Positions 1 through 6,538 of a stretch of 9,046 bases of DNA are shown in pieces. Source of the DNA: an uncultured Synechococcus sp. (GTDB lineage Bacteria; Cyanobacteriota; Cyanobacteriia; PCC-6307; Cyanobiaceae); NCBI GenBank assembly GCA_913020095.1, contig CAJWAH010000052.1:1-9046 (forward strand), written 5' to 3'. How positions within the stretch are numbered: the stretch's first letter is position 1; every line of letters begins with the position of its first letter. The notes below the pieces were generated by a model. It saw only the letters and a program-made list of their open reading frames with translations. It did no database searches and was not told the DNA's origin. The position numbers and the translations under genes are program-made.

Positions 1-168
1 ATCGGAACCAGCAAACAAATGAAGCGGTTCTGGAAAGCTTTCAGCGCGCAACAGGGGCTGAGCTGAACGCGCATCGGTGCCGATCAGGCCCACACAGGCC
101 AAGGTCAGCACCCCTTGCAGGGCAAGGCAGAGGCCGATTGCTCGACGTTGATGCCAAATCGTGCCCAT
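1..168 (-). CDS. N-terminus of an unidentified exported or membrane-anchored protein (partial)
   Basis: Only the first 56 codons are present; the rest lies beyond the left edge. The frame is open from an ATG at 168 to position 1 and is preceded by an AGGGG ribosome-binding site about 7 nt upstream. The translation starts MGTIWHQRRAIGLCLALQG and looks like a secretion signal: basic residues R8-R9, then a hydrophobic stretch from about residue 10 to 30, then a polar segment. A type I cleavage could fall near residues 33-36 (ARSA). A Cys at residue 25 follows TLA, but the -3 residue is Thr, so a lipoprotein signal is not convincing. An uncleaved anchor is also possible. The gene lies 27 nt after the stop of the MBL-fold gene on the same strand, so it is probably the next cistron of the operon and may act with that exported protein. 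I do not recognise the family from this fragment. Confidence 0.6.
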   Translation of the reverse strand, partial: MGTIWHQRRAIGLCLALQGVLTLACVGLIGTDARSAQPLLRAESFPEPLHLFAGSD

Positions 169-195
169 GACAGCCCCTGCGAAGGAGCCGCATTG

Positions 196-915
196 TCATG
201 GCATCAGGTCGATTCGGGTTGTATCGCCCAGAGGGGGTGTCAGCTTCAACACACGACCCACCGGTTTGGACGGCACGCCAGGCAGAGCCTCCAGAAAATC
301 CTTGGCGCCGGTCTGATCGCAGTCGGCAGGGGGTTCGCCGCTACGGACGTATTGCACAGGGATCACCACTTTGGGGTTGAGCTGCTTCACCACGTCAGCT
401 GCTTCCACACCGTCGTAGACCTTGGCGCCACCACCAACGCCGAGGATCAACACATCGGGGCGACCCAGCAAGACCTTGTCTTCCGGTTGCAGTGTTGCGG
501 CGGTGCCGCCGAGGTGGGCGAAGTCCAAGCCACCTTGCTGCCAGCGCCAAATCACGCCATTGCCAAAACGGCGGCCACCCAGGCGGTCGTGGGGAGCCGC
601 AAAGCCTTCAAAGCGCAGGCCTTTGATGCTGTAGCCACCCGGGCTGGCCAGAAAACGGCCCTTGGCAACAGGCGCACCCTCATCGAGCAGGAGGCTGCTG
701 GCCAAAACCACATCGGCCTTGATCCGCGGTTCCTTCAGACCAGCCGCGCAAGCCACGGCTTTGAACGGATTCACCAACACGCTGGCGCCACCGCCATTGA
801 TCAGCAGGGCGCTATGGCCATAGCTGGTGATCGTGACCCCATCAGCCAAAGCCGCCGCGGGCAGCGCAAATGCAGCCGTCGCCGCAGCCAAAGGCAGCAG
901 AGAAGAACGCAGCAT
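196..915 (-). CDS. Exported metallo-beta-lactamase-fold protein with degenerate metal site
   Basis: The protein has 239 residues. Residues 1-24 form a clear signal peptide: short basic start, an Ala/Leu-rich core and an ALA cleavage site before Asp25. The mature protein should therefore lie in the periplasm or thylakoid lumen. The remainder resembles the UlaG-like MBL branch: a first strand with YGHSALLI (residues 32-39), a PGGYSI and APHD segment (92-97, 107-110) and AHLGG (133-137). The defining HxHxDH motif is absent. Its place after ADVVLA (67-72) is taken by SSLLLDE, so of the four ligand positions only the Asp (D78) remains. The usual Asp after the LG of the later motif is Gly137, and the usual His in IPxHY is Gln188. 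Two His residues (109, 134) remain. I infer that it is not a normal binuclear zinc hydrolase; its function is unknown. It follows trpG by 51 nt in the same orientation. No strong Shine-Dalgarno is seen before the ATG. Confidence 0.85.
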   Translation of the reverse strand: MLRSSLLPLAAATAAFALPAAALADGVTITSYGHSALLINGGGASVLVNPFKAVACAAGLKEPRIKADVVLASSLLLDEGAPVAKGRFLASPGGYSIKGLRFEGFAAPHDRLGGRRFGNGVIWRWQQGGLDFAHLGGTAATLQPEDKVLLGRPDVLILGVGGGAKVYDGVEAADVVKQLNPKVVIPVQYVRSGEPPADCDQTGAKDFLEALPGVPSKPVGRVLKLTPPLGDTTRIDLMP

Positions 916-966
916 GGGGGTGGCCCAGATCAGAGCCGGGAACCTAGCAGTGAAACCCAGCCGAAC

Positions 967-1560
967 TCAGGCCGAGGCACTGGTGAGGAAATTGGCCAAA
1001 AGCGCATGGCCGTGCTGCGTCAGCACGCTCTCGGGGTGGAATTGCACGCCCTGGAGATGGGGATGATCGCGATGCCGCAGCCCCATCACCATGCCGCTGT
1101 CCAACCAGGCGGTGATCTCCAGACAATCCGGCAGTGAATCCCGTTCGGCGATCAGCGAGTGATAGCGGGTGGCCGTGAAGGGATCGGGCAGCCCAGCAAA
1201 CACCCCAGATCCGGCGTGATGCACCGGCGAGGTTTTGCCATGCATCAACTCAGGTGCCCGCACCACCTTGCCGCCAAACACTTCGGCAATGGCTTGATGG
1301 CCGAGGCAAACGCCAAGGGTGGGGACCTTTGGGCCCAACTCGCGGATCACCTCACGGCACACGCCGGAATCAGCTGGTGTTCCAGGTCCAGGTGAGATCA
1401 ACACAGCCGCAGGGTTGATCTCCTTGATCTGCTCGAGGTTCAAGGCGTCATTGCGCTCCACCCGCAAGCTGGCCGCCAAGGGGTGATCAGCAGCCAACTC
1501 GCCCAAATACTGCACCAAGTTGAAGGTGAAGCTGTCGTAGTTATCGAGGACCAGCAGCAT
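967..1560 (-). CDS. trpG: Anthranilate/aminodeoxychorismate synthase glutamine amidotransferase subunit (TrpG/PabA)
   Basis: This 197-residue class I glutamine amidotransferase is the usual length for the family. It releases ammonia from glutamine for a partner that aminates chorismate: TrpE for tryptophan, and possibly PabB for folate. The N-terminus [13 protein letters not shown] (2-14) is typical, as is SPGPGTP (56-62). The nucleophile is Cys85 in GVCLGHQ; His175 and Glu177 in VQFHPES complete the triad. The HGKTSPV and YHSL segments are also conserved in this family. The reading frame stays open far upstream, but the ATG at 1560 starts exactly at the family N-terminus and overlaps the dgkA stop as TGATG, which suggests translational coupling. 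No trpE or pabB is in the window, so sequence alone cannot say which partner it serves. Many bacteria use one subunit for both. Confidence 0.93.
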   Translation of the reverse strand: MLLVLDNYDSFTFNLVQYLGELAADHPLAASLRVERNDALNLEQIKEINPAAVLISPGPGTPADSGVCREVIRELGPKVPTLGVCLGHQAIAEVFGGKVVRAPELMHGKTSPVHHAGSGVFAGLPDPFTATRYHSLIAERDSLPDCLEITAWLDSGMVMGLRHRDHPHLQGVQFHPESVLTQHGHALLANFLTSASA

Positions 1561-2054
1561 CAGCTTCCCAAGCGCGCCATCAGCGGTGGCAGCAGCAACA
1601 GCAGAGCGATCATCAGCGATGAGAGTGCTGCCACCAGCACCGCCGCCGCCGCACAGTCTTTGGCAATGCGGGCCAAGGGGTGAAACCGCCGGCCCACCGA
1701 CAAATCCACCACCGCTTCGGTGGCCGTGTTCAGCAGCTCCAGCACCAACACCGCTGCCACGGTGAGCACCAGCACCGCCAAGCGATCGACAGAGAGCTGT
1801 AACCACAGCCCCAGGGCGAAGACCACCACCCCGGTGAAGACATGGATGCGGAAATTGCGCTGGCTCGCGAAGGCATAGACCAGCCCCTGGGCCGCATAGC
1901 GAAAGCTGGCCGGCAGATCACGGGCCACTTGCCAAGCTCCAACCCGCAGGCGACGGGCGCGGCCGTCGACCGGGAAGCCCACGGGAGTGGATTCACTGGA
2001 ATCGAGCTCTGAGGTCACCAGAGGCGCCATCCGCGGGAGCCCTGAGGCTCTCAT
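1560..2054 (-). CDS. dgkA: Diacylglycerol kinase / undecaprenol kinase, DgkA family
   Basis: This is a small integral membrane lipid kinase of the prokaryotic DgkA type, which phosphorylates diacylglycerol or undecaprenol with ATP in the inner membrane. From the ATG at 2054 it has 164 residues, against about 120 in E. coli; the extra length is a polar N-terminal segment of about 45 residues. Diagnostic parts are SFRYAAQGL, then QRNFRIH leading into the first membrane helix, [13 protein letters not shown] (the catalytic and Mg-binding Glu region) and [16 protein letters not shown] leading into the third helix. Three membrane helices are visible. The start is uncertain: the ATG at 2030 (MAPLVTSEL) would give 156 residues, and neither start has a strong ribosome site. 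The 2054 start lies 25 nt after the ybeY stop. The stop overlaps the trpG start as TGATG. Which lipid is used cannot be told from sequence. Confidence 0.88.
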   Translation of the reverse strand: MRASGLPRMAPLVTSELDSSESTPVGFPVDGRARRLRVGAWQVARDLPASFRYAAQGLVYAFASQRNFRIHVFTGVVVFALGLWLQLSVDRLAVLVLTVAAVLVLELLNTATEAVVDLSVGRRFHPLARIAKDCAAAAVLVAALSSLMIALLLLLPPLMARLGS

Positions 2055-2079
2055 GAAGGATTCCGGCACCCTACCGCCA

Positions 2080-2562
2080 TCAGTGGGCAGCAGCACCCTG
2101 CACCAAGGCGTCCTGCCGGCTGAGCATGGCGGCCAAGGAGGCCTCATCGGGGTGGTCCCAGCCCAGCAAATGCAGCAGCCCATGGCTGGCCAAAAACAGC
2201 AATTCCTGCTGCAGCGAATGGCCGTGCTCCGGGGCTTGGCGCTCAGCGGTGGGAATGGAAATCACGATGTCGCCCAACTCAATGGGCATGCCCTCCAGGG
2301 GCTCAGGGGCATCTTCTTGGGCCGCAAACGAGAGCACATCGGTGGGCTTGGGTTGCTGACGCCATTGACCGTTGAGCTCAGCGATTGCAGCGTCATCGCA
2401 GAACTGCAGGCCCAGGCTGTAGGCATCGGCCTTTAAAGGGCTGGGTAATTCGGCCTGGAGTTGCGCCAACCAGCTACTCAGCAACTCAACCCAGCGGTCT
2501 TCCCCCAGCGGGTCAGGGCCGGCGTAGGCCAGATCCAGCTCAATCTCCGCCAAGGGGTTCAC
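2080..2562 (-). CDS. ybeY: Endoribonuclease YbeY (rRNA maturation factor)
   Basis: The protein has 160 residues and is a single-domain zinc-dependent endoribonuclease of the UPF0054/YbeY family, linked in bacteria to 16S rRNA 3' maturation and 70S ribosome quality control. The signature HGLLHLLGWDH gives the three zinc-binding histidines H127, H131 and H137; the family usually has Tyr where Trp135 sits. KPTDVLSF (72-79) and LGDIVIS (96-102) are the other conserved blocks, and the length is normal for the family. The start is GTG at 2562, chosen because it overlaps the stop of the upstream small gene as GTGA and has AGGGG a few bases upstream. No ATG lies near the expected N-terminus. Position between prfB and dgkA fits a translation-linked operon. 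Confidence 0.93.
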   Translation of the reverse strand: MNPLAEIELDLAYAGPDPLGEDRWVELLSSWLAQLQAELPSPLKADAYSLGLQFCDDAAIAELNGQWRQQPKPTDVLSFAAQEDAPEPLEGMPIELGDIVISIPTAERQAPEHGHSLQQELLFLASHGLLHLLGWDHPDEASLAAMLSRQDALVQGAAAH

Positions 2563-2735
2563 GCCCCTGGCACGGAGGGGCGACCAAACCAGGCCAGCAA
2601 CAGCAACACACCGGTGAAACCAACGGCGGTCAGGCCGAAGTGGAACAGGCTCTGGCGACCTTTGCGCACCATGTTGCGCATCGCCAGCTTGACGAAACTC
2701 GGCTTGGCCTCAGCCGGTGCAGGGGAGTCGCTCAT
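2559..2735 (-). CDS. Small single-helix membrane protein, DUF3285 type
   Basis: A 58-residue ORF fits exactly between prfB and ybeY. Its ATG (2735) overlaps the prfB stop as ATGA, and its TGA overlaps the ybeY GTG as GTGA, so all three are likely translationally coupled. The translation has a short acidic/Pro/Ala start ([12 protein letters not shown]), a basic conserved-looking core with [18 protein letters not shown] (residues 13-30), then one hydrophobic helix of about 17 residues (roughly 34-50) ending in FGRP. Length, the [11 protein letters not shown] block and the single helix match my memory of the cyanobacterial DUF3285 family, whose function is unknown. The positive-inside rule would place the N-terminus in the cytoplasm. 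The gene is easy to miss because of its size and its overlaps at both ends. Confidence 0.85.
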   Translation of the reverse strand: MSDSPAPAEAKPSFVKLAMRNMVRKGRQSLFHFGLTAVGFTGVLLLLAWFGRPSVPGA

Positions 2736-3857
2736 GCGGCCTCGTCGGAAACAGCGTCCACACCCTGGCGCAAAAGCGACTGGATGAAGGGGTCGAGATC
2801 GCCATCCATCACCCCCTGCACATCGGTGGTCTCCTCATTGGTGCGCAGATCTTTGACCATCTGGTACGGGTGAAACACGTAATTGCGGATCTGATTCCCC
2901 CAGGCCGCCTCAACGATGTCGCCGCGGATGTCGGCGATCTCAGCAGCACGCTGTTCCTGGGCAATCACCAGCAACTTGGATTTGAGCAGTGCCATGGCTT
3001 TCTCTTTGTTCTGCAGCTGCGAGCGCTCCTGGGTGCAGCGCACCGCCAAGCCAGTCGGGATGTGCAAAATCCGCACGGCGGTCTCCACTTTGTTGACGTT
3101 CTGACCACCCGCGCCGCCTGAACGGCTGGTGGTGACCTCCAAGTCCTTATCGGGGATCTCGAGATCGACCTCCTCCTCGAGCTTGGGCATCACCTCAACA
3201 CCGGCAAAGCTGGTTTGACGCTTGTCATTGGCGTTGAACGGTGAGATGCGCACCAAACGGTGGGTGCCCTTCTCATTGCGCAGGTAGCCATAGGCGTAGC
3301 GGCCCTCCACCTCGATGGTGCAGCTCTTGATGCCCGCTTCTTCCCCTTCTGAAAGCTCATCCACGGTCACCTTCATGCCGCGGTCTTCCGCCCAGCGGGT
3401 GTACATGCGCATCAACATCAAGGCCCAGTCCTGGGCATCGGTGCCACCGGCACCGGCATTGATGGAGATCACCGCACCTTCTTGGTCGTAGGTGCCGCTC
3501 AGGAGCCGCTCCAGCTCCCAGCGATCGAGCGCCAGGCGCAACTCCTGCAAGCCGCCATTGGCTTCTGCCAAGAGCGCGTCATCGGGCTCGAGGTCGTAGA
3601 GCTCCAGGGTGGCGGCAGCGTCATCAACGCTGGCGCGCCAAGTCCGGAGCTGCTCGAGCTGGGCTTTGACGTCATCCAACTGCCGCATCTGCTTGCGGGC
3701 ATTGTTCTGGTCATCCCAGAAATCAGGCTGGGCCGCGAGTTGCTCGAGATCCTGCTGCCGTGCTGTCAGTGCAGGGACGTCAAAGACAGTCCTGGGCTTG
3801 GCCCAGGCGGTCAGTGAGCTCGGAGAGATCGCGCTTGAAGTCGGTGAGATCCAGCAC
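2732..3857 (-). CDS. prfB: Peptide chain release factor 2, expressed by programmed +1 frameshift
   Basis: RF2 recognises UGA and UAA stop codons and triggers peptide release on the ribosome. The gene is in two frames. The first runs from GTG 3857 for 25 codons ([20 protein letters not shown]...) to an in-frame TGA at 3782-3780 in the classic context CTT-TGA-C. The second frame resumes with GAC (3781-3779) and continues to the TGA at 2734-2732. The joined product has 374 residues. With this joining, the SPF stop-recognition tripeptide falls at 205-207 and GGQ at 250-252, the same numbers as in E. coli RF2, which supports both the GTG start and the frameshift. SPF, rather than a PxT motif, marks RF2 and not RF1. 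A GTG further upstream, in the 3890s, could add about 12 residues. The stop overlaps the next gene as ATGA. It is the first gene of the minus-strand operon. Confidence 0.95.
3779..3785 (-). promoter_or_regulatory. prfB programmed +1 frameshift site (CTTTGAC)
   Basis: Read on the minus strand, the bases are CTT TGA C. The ribosome slips from CTT to TTT at the slow UGA codon and continues as GAC. An AGGA lies four bases before CTT and could act as the stimulating Shine-Dalgarno-like element, though it is weaker than the AGGGGG of E. coli. Known role in the family: when RF2 is scarce UGA is read slowly and frameshifting rises, so RF2 regulates its own synthesis. Confidence 0.93.
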
Positions 3858-3921
3858 AGCGAAAGGACTTGATCGTTTGACCGTAGCCACCCGTAAGATC
3901 CATCCAACCAAGATCAATCGG
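3858..3921. promoter_or_regulatory. Divergent intergenic region between prfB and grxC
   Basis: This 64 nt spacer must hold, or lie close to, promoters for both the minus-strand prfB operon and the plus-strand grxC-gshB pair. On the plus strand there is a weak sigma70-like candidate, TTGATC (3869-3874) and TAAGAT (3894-3899), but the 19 nt spacing is long. No convincing minus-strand box and no clear Shine-Dalgarno for either gene is visible. The region's role is inferred from gene layout rather than from strong motifs. Confidence 0.35.
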
Positions 3922-4179
3922 ATGGCCGCCAGCGTCGAGATCTACACCTGGCGGGCCTGCCCGTTCTGCATCCGGGCCAAGGACCTCTTGAACCGCAAAG
4001 GGGTGAGCTACACCGATCACGCCATCGATGGCGATGAGGCGGCCCGCGACCAGATGGCGACCAAAACAGGCGGACGCCGCAGCGTTCCCCAGGTGTTCAT
4101 CAACGGGCAACACGTGGGTGGCTGCGATGACCTCTATGCCCTTGAACGCAGCGGCCAACTGGATGGCCTGCTGGCCTGA
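3922..4179 (+). CDS. grxC: Glutaredoxin 3 (GrxC-type, dithiol)
   Basis: This 85-residue single-domain glutaredoxin reduces disulfides and glutathionylated proteins in the cytoplasm using glutathione. The dithiol active site is C13-P-F-C16, the family's CPYC with Phe for Tyr. The cis-proline loop SVPQVF (54-59) has Ser in place of the usual Thr, and GGCDDL follows as the glutathione-binding Gly-Gly and helix start. Length is normal for bacterial Grx3. The frame is open upstream, but the ATG at 3922 gives the standard N-terminus (VEIYTW as first strand); the upstream part would overlap prfB. The next gene, gshB, starts 18 nt downstream, so both are probably co-transcribed, which fits a shared glutathione role. 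Confidence 0.94.
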   Translation: MAASVEIYTWRACPFCIRAKDLLNRKGVSYTDHAIDGDEAARDQMATKTGGRRSVPQVFINGQHVGGCDDLYALERSGQLDGLLA

Positions 4180-4197
4180 TCACGGAGCCAGATCAGC

Positions 4198-5121
4198 GTG
4201 GGGCGCCAACTCTTTCTGATTGATCCGATTGGGCGCCTGCGCCCTGAAAAAGACAGCAGCGTTGCGCTGATGCAGGCCGGACAGCGCGCCGGCGAGGAGA
4301 TCTGGGCTGCTCAACCCAGCGATCTGGCAGGCGGGGAAGGCGGCCCCCGCGTGCTGGCCGCGCCGATCACTGCCGAGCCTTGGTACAGCGCAGGGGAAGC
4401 CCGCTGGCAGCCCCTCAGCCAGTTCCAGCGGGTGTGGATGCGCAAAGACCCACCGGTGGATGAGGCCTACCTCTATGCCACCCACTTGCTTGAGCTGGCG
4501 GAGCGCCAGGGCGTGCAGGTGCTCAACCGCCCGGCCAGCCTGCGGGCCTGGAACGAAAAGCTGGGGGCGCTGCAGTTCCCAGAGCTGATGGCCCCCACCC
4601 TGGTGGCCAGCGATGTGGAGCTGTTGCGTCAATTTGCCGCCACCCATGGAGAGGTGGTGCTCAAGCCCCTCGGTGGGCGCGCTGGTCAGGGGGTAATCCG
4701 CTCCAGTGGCGAGGCTCCAGGGCTAGGAGCCCTGCTGGAGCTGGTCACGCAGCAGCAGCAACTGCCAGTGATGATCCAGGCGTTTTTGCCCCAGGTCAGT
4801 GAGGGCGATAAGCGCATCTTGCTGGTGAACGGCGAACCGCTGGGCGCCGTTAACCGCAAACCGAAGGCGGGCGAATTCCGCAGCAACCTGGCGGTGGGCG
4901 GCCAACCGGAAGCCACCGACCTCAGCCCCCGCGAGCGGCAGATCTGCGATGTGTTGCGGCCCGCCTTAATTGAGGCCGGACTGTTCTTTGTCGGCATCGA
5001 TGTGATCGCTGGTCACCTCAGCGAGATCAATGTCACCAGCCCCACCGGCATCCGCGAAGTGGAGCAGCTCGGGAAGATTCCCCTGGCTGATCTCACCCAG
5101 CAGCGTTTACTGCAGGGCTGA
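4198..5121 (+). CDS. gshB: Glutathione synthetase (ATP-grasp)
   Basis: GshB joins gamma-glutamylcysteine and glycine with ATP, the second step of glutathione synthesis, in the cytoplasm. The product has 307 residues, close to the usual 310-320. Visible family features are the N-terminal QLFLIDP (4-10), [15 protein letters not shown] (81-95), the ATP-grasp lysine and Gly-rich loop [13 protein letters not shown] (154-166), [29 protein letters not shown], and the C-terminal metal and substrate segment [18 protein letters not shown]. The start is GTG at 4198, which places the first strand correctly; CGGAG about 11 nt upstream is a modest ribosome site. The last 29 nt overlap the 3' end of menF on the other strand. 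Confidence 0.95.
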   Translation: MGRQLFLIDPIGRLRPEKDSSVALMQAGQRAGEEIWAAQPSDLAGGEGGPRVLAAPITAEPWYSAGEARWQPLSQFQRVWMRKDPPVDEAYLYATHLLELAERQGVQVLNRPASLRAWNEKLGALQFPELMAPTLVASDVELLRQFAATHGEVVLKPLGGRAGQGVIRSSGEAPGLGALLELVTQQQQLPVMIQAFLPQVSEGDKRILLVNGEPLGAVNRKPKAGEFRSNLAVGGQPEATDLSPRERQICDVLRPALIEAGLFFVGIDVIAGHLSEINVTSPTGIREVEQLGKIPLADLTQQRLLQG

Positions 5122-6538
5122 CGGTGAGCTGCTGCTGCAGCACCTCGAGCTTGAGGGCCACCTCCTGCAATTCCCGCTCGGGCACTGAGCCCTTCACCAA
5201 GCCCGCTCCTGCAGTGAGCTCGAGCCGCGAGCCCCGCAGCACGCCGCTGCGAATCGCCACCCGCAGCTCCGCATCACCGGCGCTGTCGATCCAACCAATC
5301 GGAGCGGCATAGGCGCCCCGCTCAAAGGGCTCGAGCTGCCGCAACCAGGCCATCGCTTCGCGGCGGGGCAAGCCAGCGACCGCCGGGGTGGGATGCAACG
5401 CCGCTGCCAACGCCAGAGGGTCTTGGCCGGCTAACGATGCCGTGATCGGGGTGTGCAGGTGATGCAGGGGGCCATGGCTGGCCAAGCGGGGATGACGCGG
5501 CTGGCGGGGCACCAGCCCCTGCTGTTGCAGCACGGCTGTGATTGCTTCCACCACCAGCTCATGCTCATGGCGATCCTTGCTGGATTGCAGCAACTGCTCG
5601 GGCGGCTGATGCTGCGACGCCGTGCCAGCCAGGGCATCACAACGGAGCTGCCCCTGGCGCACAGCCAACAACCGCTCTGGGGAGGCCCCCACCAGATCGC
5701 CGCCATCGGCCAGCCCCCAGAGGAAGCGGCAGCTGCCGCGATGGCGTTGGCGCAAGCCCTTGAGCAGCAACTGGGGATCCAGAGGCGCCTCAAGCTGCAG
5801 CTGCTGACGCACCGCCAGCACCAATTTGCGTAGCTGGTTGTCGCCCACCAGATGCAGGGCCTGATCCATGGCCTGGCGGTAGGCCCCATGCCAAGGGCTA
5901 CGGCTCAGCAAACGGGGAAACGCTGGTGCTGGCGCAGGGGGCTCAGCCTGCTGAAGCGCGCGCGCCTGCTCCCAAAGCTCTTCGGCCACCAAGCGCGGGG
6001 TGATCTCACCGCCGAGGCTGCGCGACAAGCGCAACCAGCACTGGCGGCCCTGACGGCTGAGCTGCCAGCGCGGCAGCACCGCCCGCACCCCAGGCAAGGG
6101 CTCAGAGGCCTCGAGCAGCGGCGCATCAAAAAACGAAAACCCGAGCAGCACGCGCGGGCGGGCCAACGCCGGAGCCTCAGGCGCGCCGTCCTGCAGACGC
6201 GAGAGGCTCAGCTGACAGAAGCGCTGCGCCAGCTCAAAGCGGCGCGGACCACTGAGCTCCAGCTGCTGAGAGACACCGGTAGCCGCAAAGCAGAGGCCAG
6301 GCTGGCTATCCCACAGCGCGCGGAAGCGATCACCCCCTGGCAACTGCGGCAGCGCCTGCAGTGGGTCCAGTGGCGCCAAGGGCAGCGCCAGGCTGAGCAC
6401 AGCACCATCCTCCAGGGACTGCCCATGGGCGGCAGCCTGGCTGAGCAAGTCGGTGAAGCGGGGGGCCTGGTGCACCACACAACCGGGGGACTGCTCAAAT
6501 GTATGGGTCTCTCGTGGCCCGTAGTGCCGGGCAGCCAT
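5093..6538 (-). CDS. menF: Isochorismate synthase (MenF type)
   Basis: This chorismate-binding enzyme converts chorismate to isochorismate, the committed step toward phylloquinone. It has 481 residues. The C-terminal catalytic domain shows LRKLVLAVR with the probable general-base Lys238, GASPERLL (284-291), DALAGTA (301-307), [15 protein letters not shown] (319 onward), [24 protein letters not shown], and [20 protein letters not shown]. The first 200 residues are more variable, as usual. Assignment to isochorismate synthase, rather than to anthranilate, aminodeoxychorismate or salicylate synthase, rests on the motif set and the adjacent menA-menC-menE genes. The ATG at 6538 overlaps the menA ATG on the other strand and has GGGG about 8 nt upstream. 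GTG codons at residues 21 and 22 (6478, 6475) are alternative starts that would remove the overlap. The 3' end overlaps gshB. Confidence 0.92.
   Translation of the reverse strand: MAARHYGPRETHTFEQSPGCVVHQAPRFTDLLSQAAAHGQSLEDGAVLSLALPLAPLDPLQALPQLPGGDRFRALWDSQPGLCFAATGVSQQLELSGPRRFELAQRFCQLSLSRLQDGAPEAPALARPRVLLGFSFFDAPLLEASEPLPGVRAVLPRWQLSRQGRQCWLRLSRSLGGEITPRLVAEELWEQARALQQAEPPAPAPAFPRLLSRSPWHGAYRQAMDQALHLVGDNQLRKLVLAVRQQLQLEAPLDPQLLLKGLRQRHRGSCRFLWGLADGGDLVGASPERLLAVRQGQLRCDALAGTASQHQPPEQLLQSSKDRHEHELVVEAITAVLQQQGLVPRQPRHPRLASHGPLHHLHTPITASLAGQDPLALAAALHPTPAVAGLPRREAMAWLRQLEPFERGAYAAPIGWIDSAGDAELRVAIRSGVLRGSRLELTAGAGLVKGSVPERELQEVALKLEVLQQQLTVSPAVNAAG
5126..5146. repeat. Imperfect inverted repeat just after the gshB stop
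   Basis: Arms GAGCTGCTG (5126-5134) and CAGCACCTC (5138-5146) pair with one mismatch around a 3 nt loop. It starts 4 nt after the gshB stop and lies inside the menF 3' coding end. No T-tract follows on the plus strand, so it is not a standard intrinsic terminator. It may only reflect Gln/Leu codon runs in menF, or it may stabilise the gshB mRNA end. Confidence 0.25.

Noticed and set aside
916..966. Possible terminator or promoter between trpG and the MBL-fold gene.
   Set aside because: Only short weak inverted repeats and a lone TAGGTT box were seen; there is no T-tract and no matching -35 box.
115..1137. Long plus-strand ORF of 340 codons opposite the MBL-fold gene and trpG.
   Set aside because: It is antisense to two clear genes, rich in Gln/His/Arg/Ala as expected for a shadow frame in GC-rich DNA, and has no recognisable domain.
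1561..1806. Upstream extension of the trpG frame by about 80 codons.
   Set aside because: It overlaps dgkA in another frame and is low-complexity Gly/Ala; the family N-terminus begins exactly at the ATG at 1560.
2055..2183. Upstream extension of the dgkA frame.
   Set aside because: It lies inside ybeY and its Cys/Trp/Pro-rich translation is typical of a shadow frame.
2732..3907. prfB read as a frameshifted pseudogene or as a single ORF with a longer N-terminus.
   Set aside because: The CTTTGAC context and motif positions identical to E. coli RF2 show programmed recoding; the longer single-frame start is an artefact.
3760..3921. Upstream extension of the grxC frame.
   Set aside because: It overlaps the prfB N-terminus and adds residues that no glutaredoxin has.
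4180..4647. Minus-strand ORF of 155 codons opposite gshB.
   Set aside because: Antisense to conserved GshB motifs, with no domain of its own.
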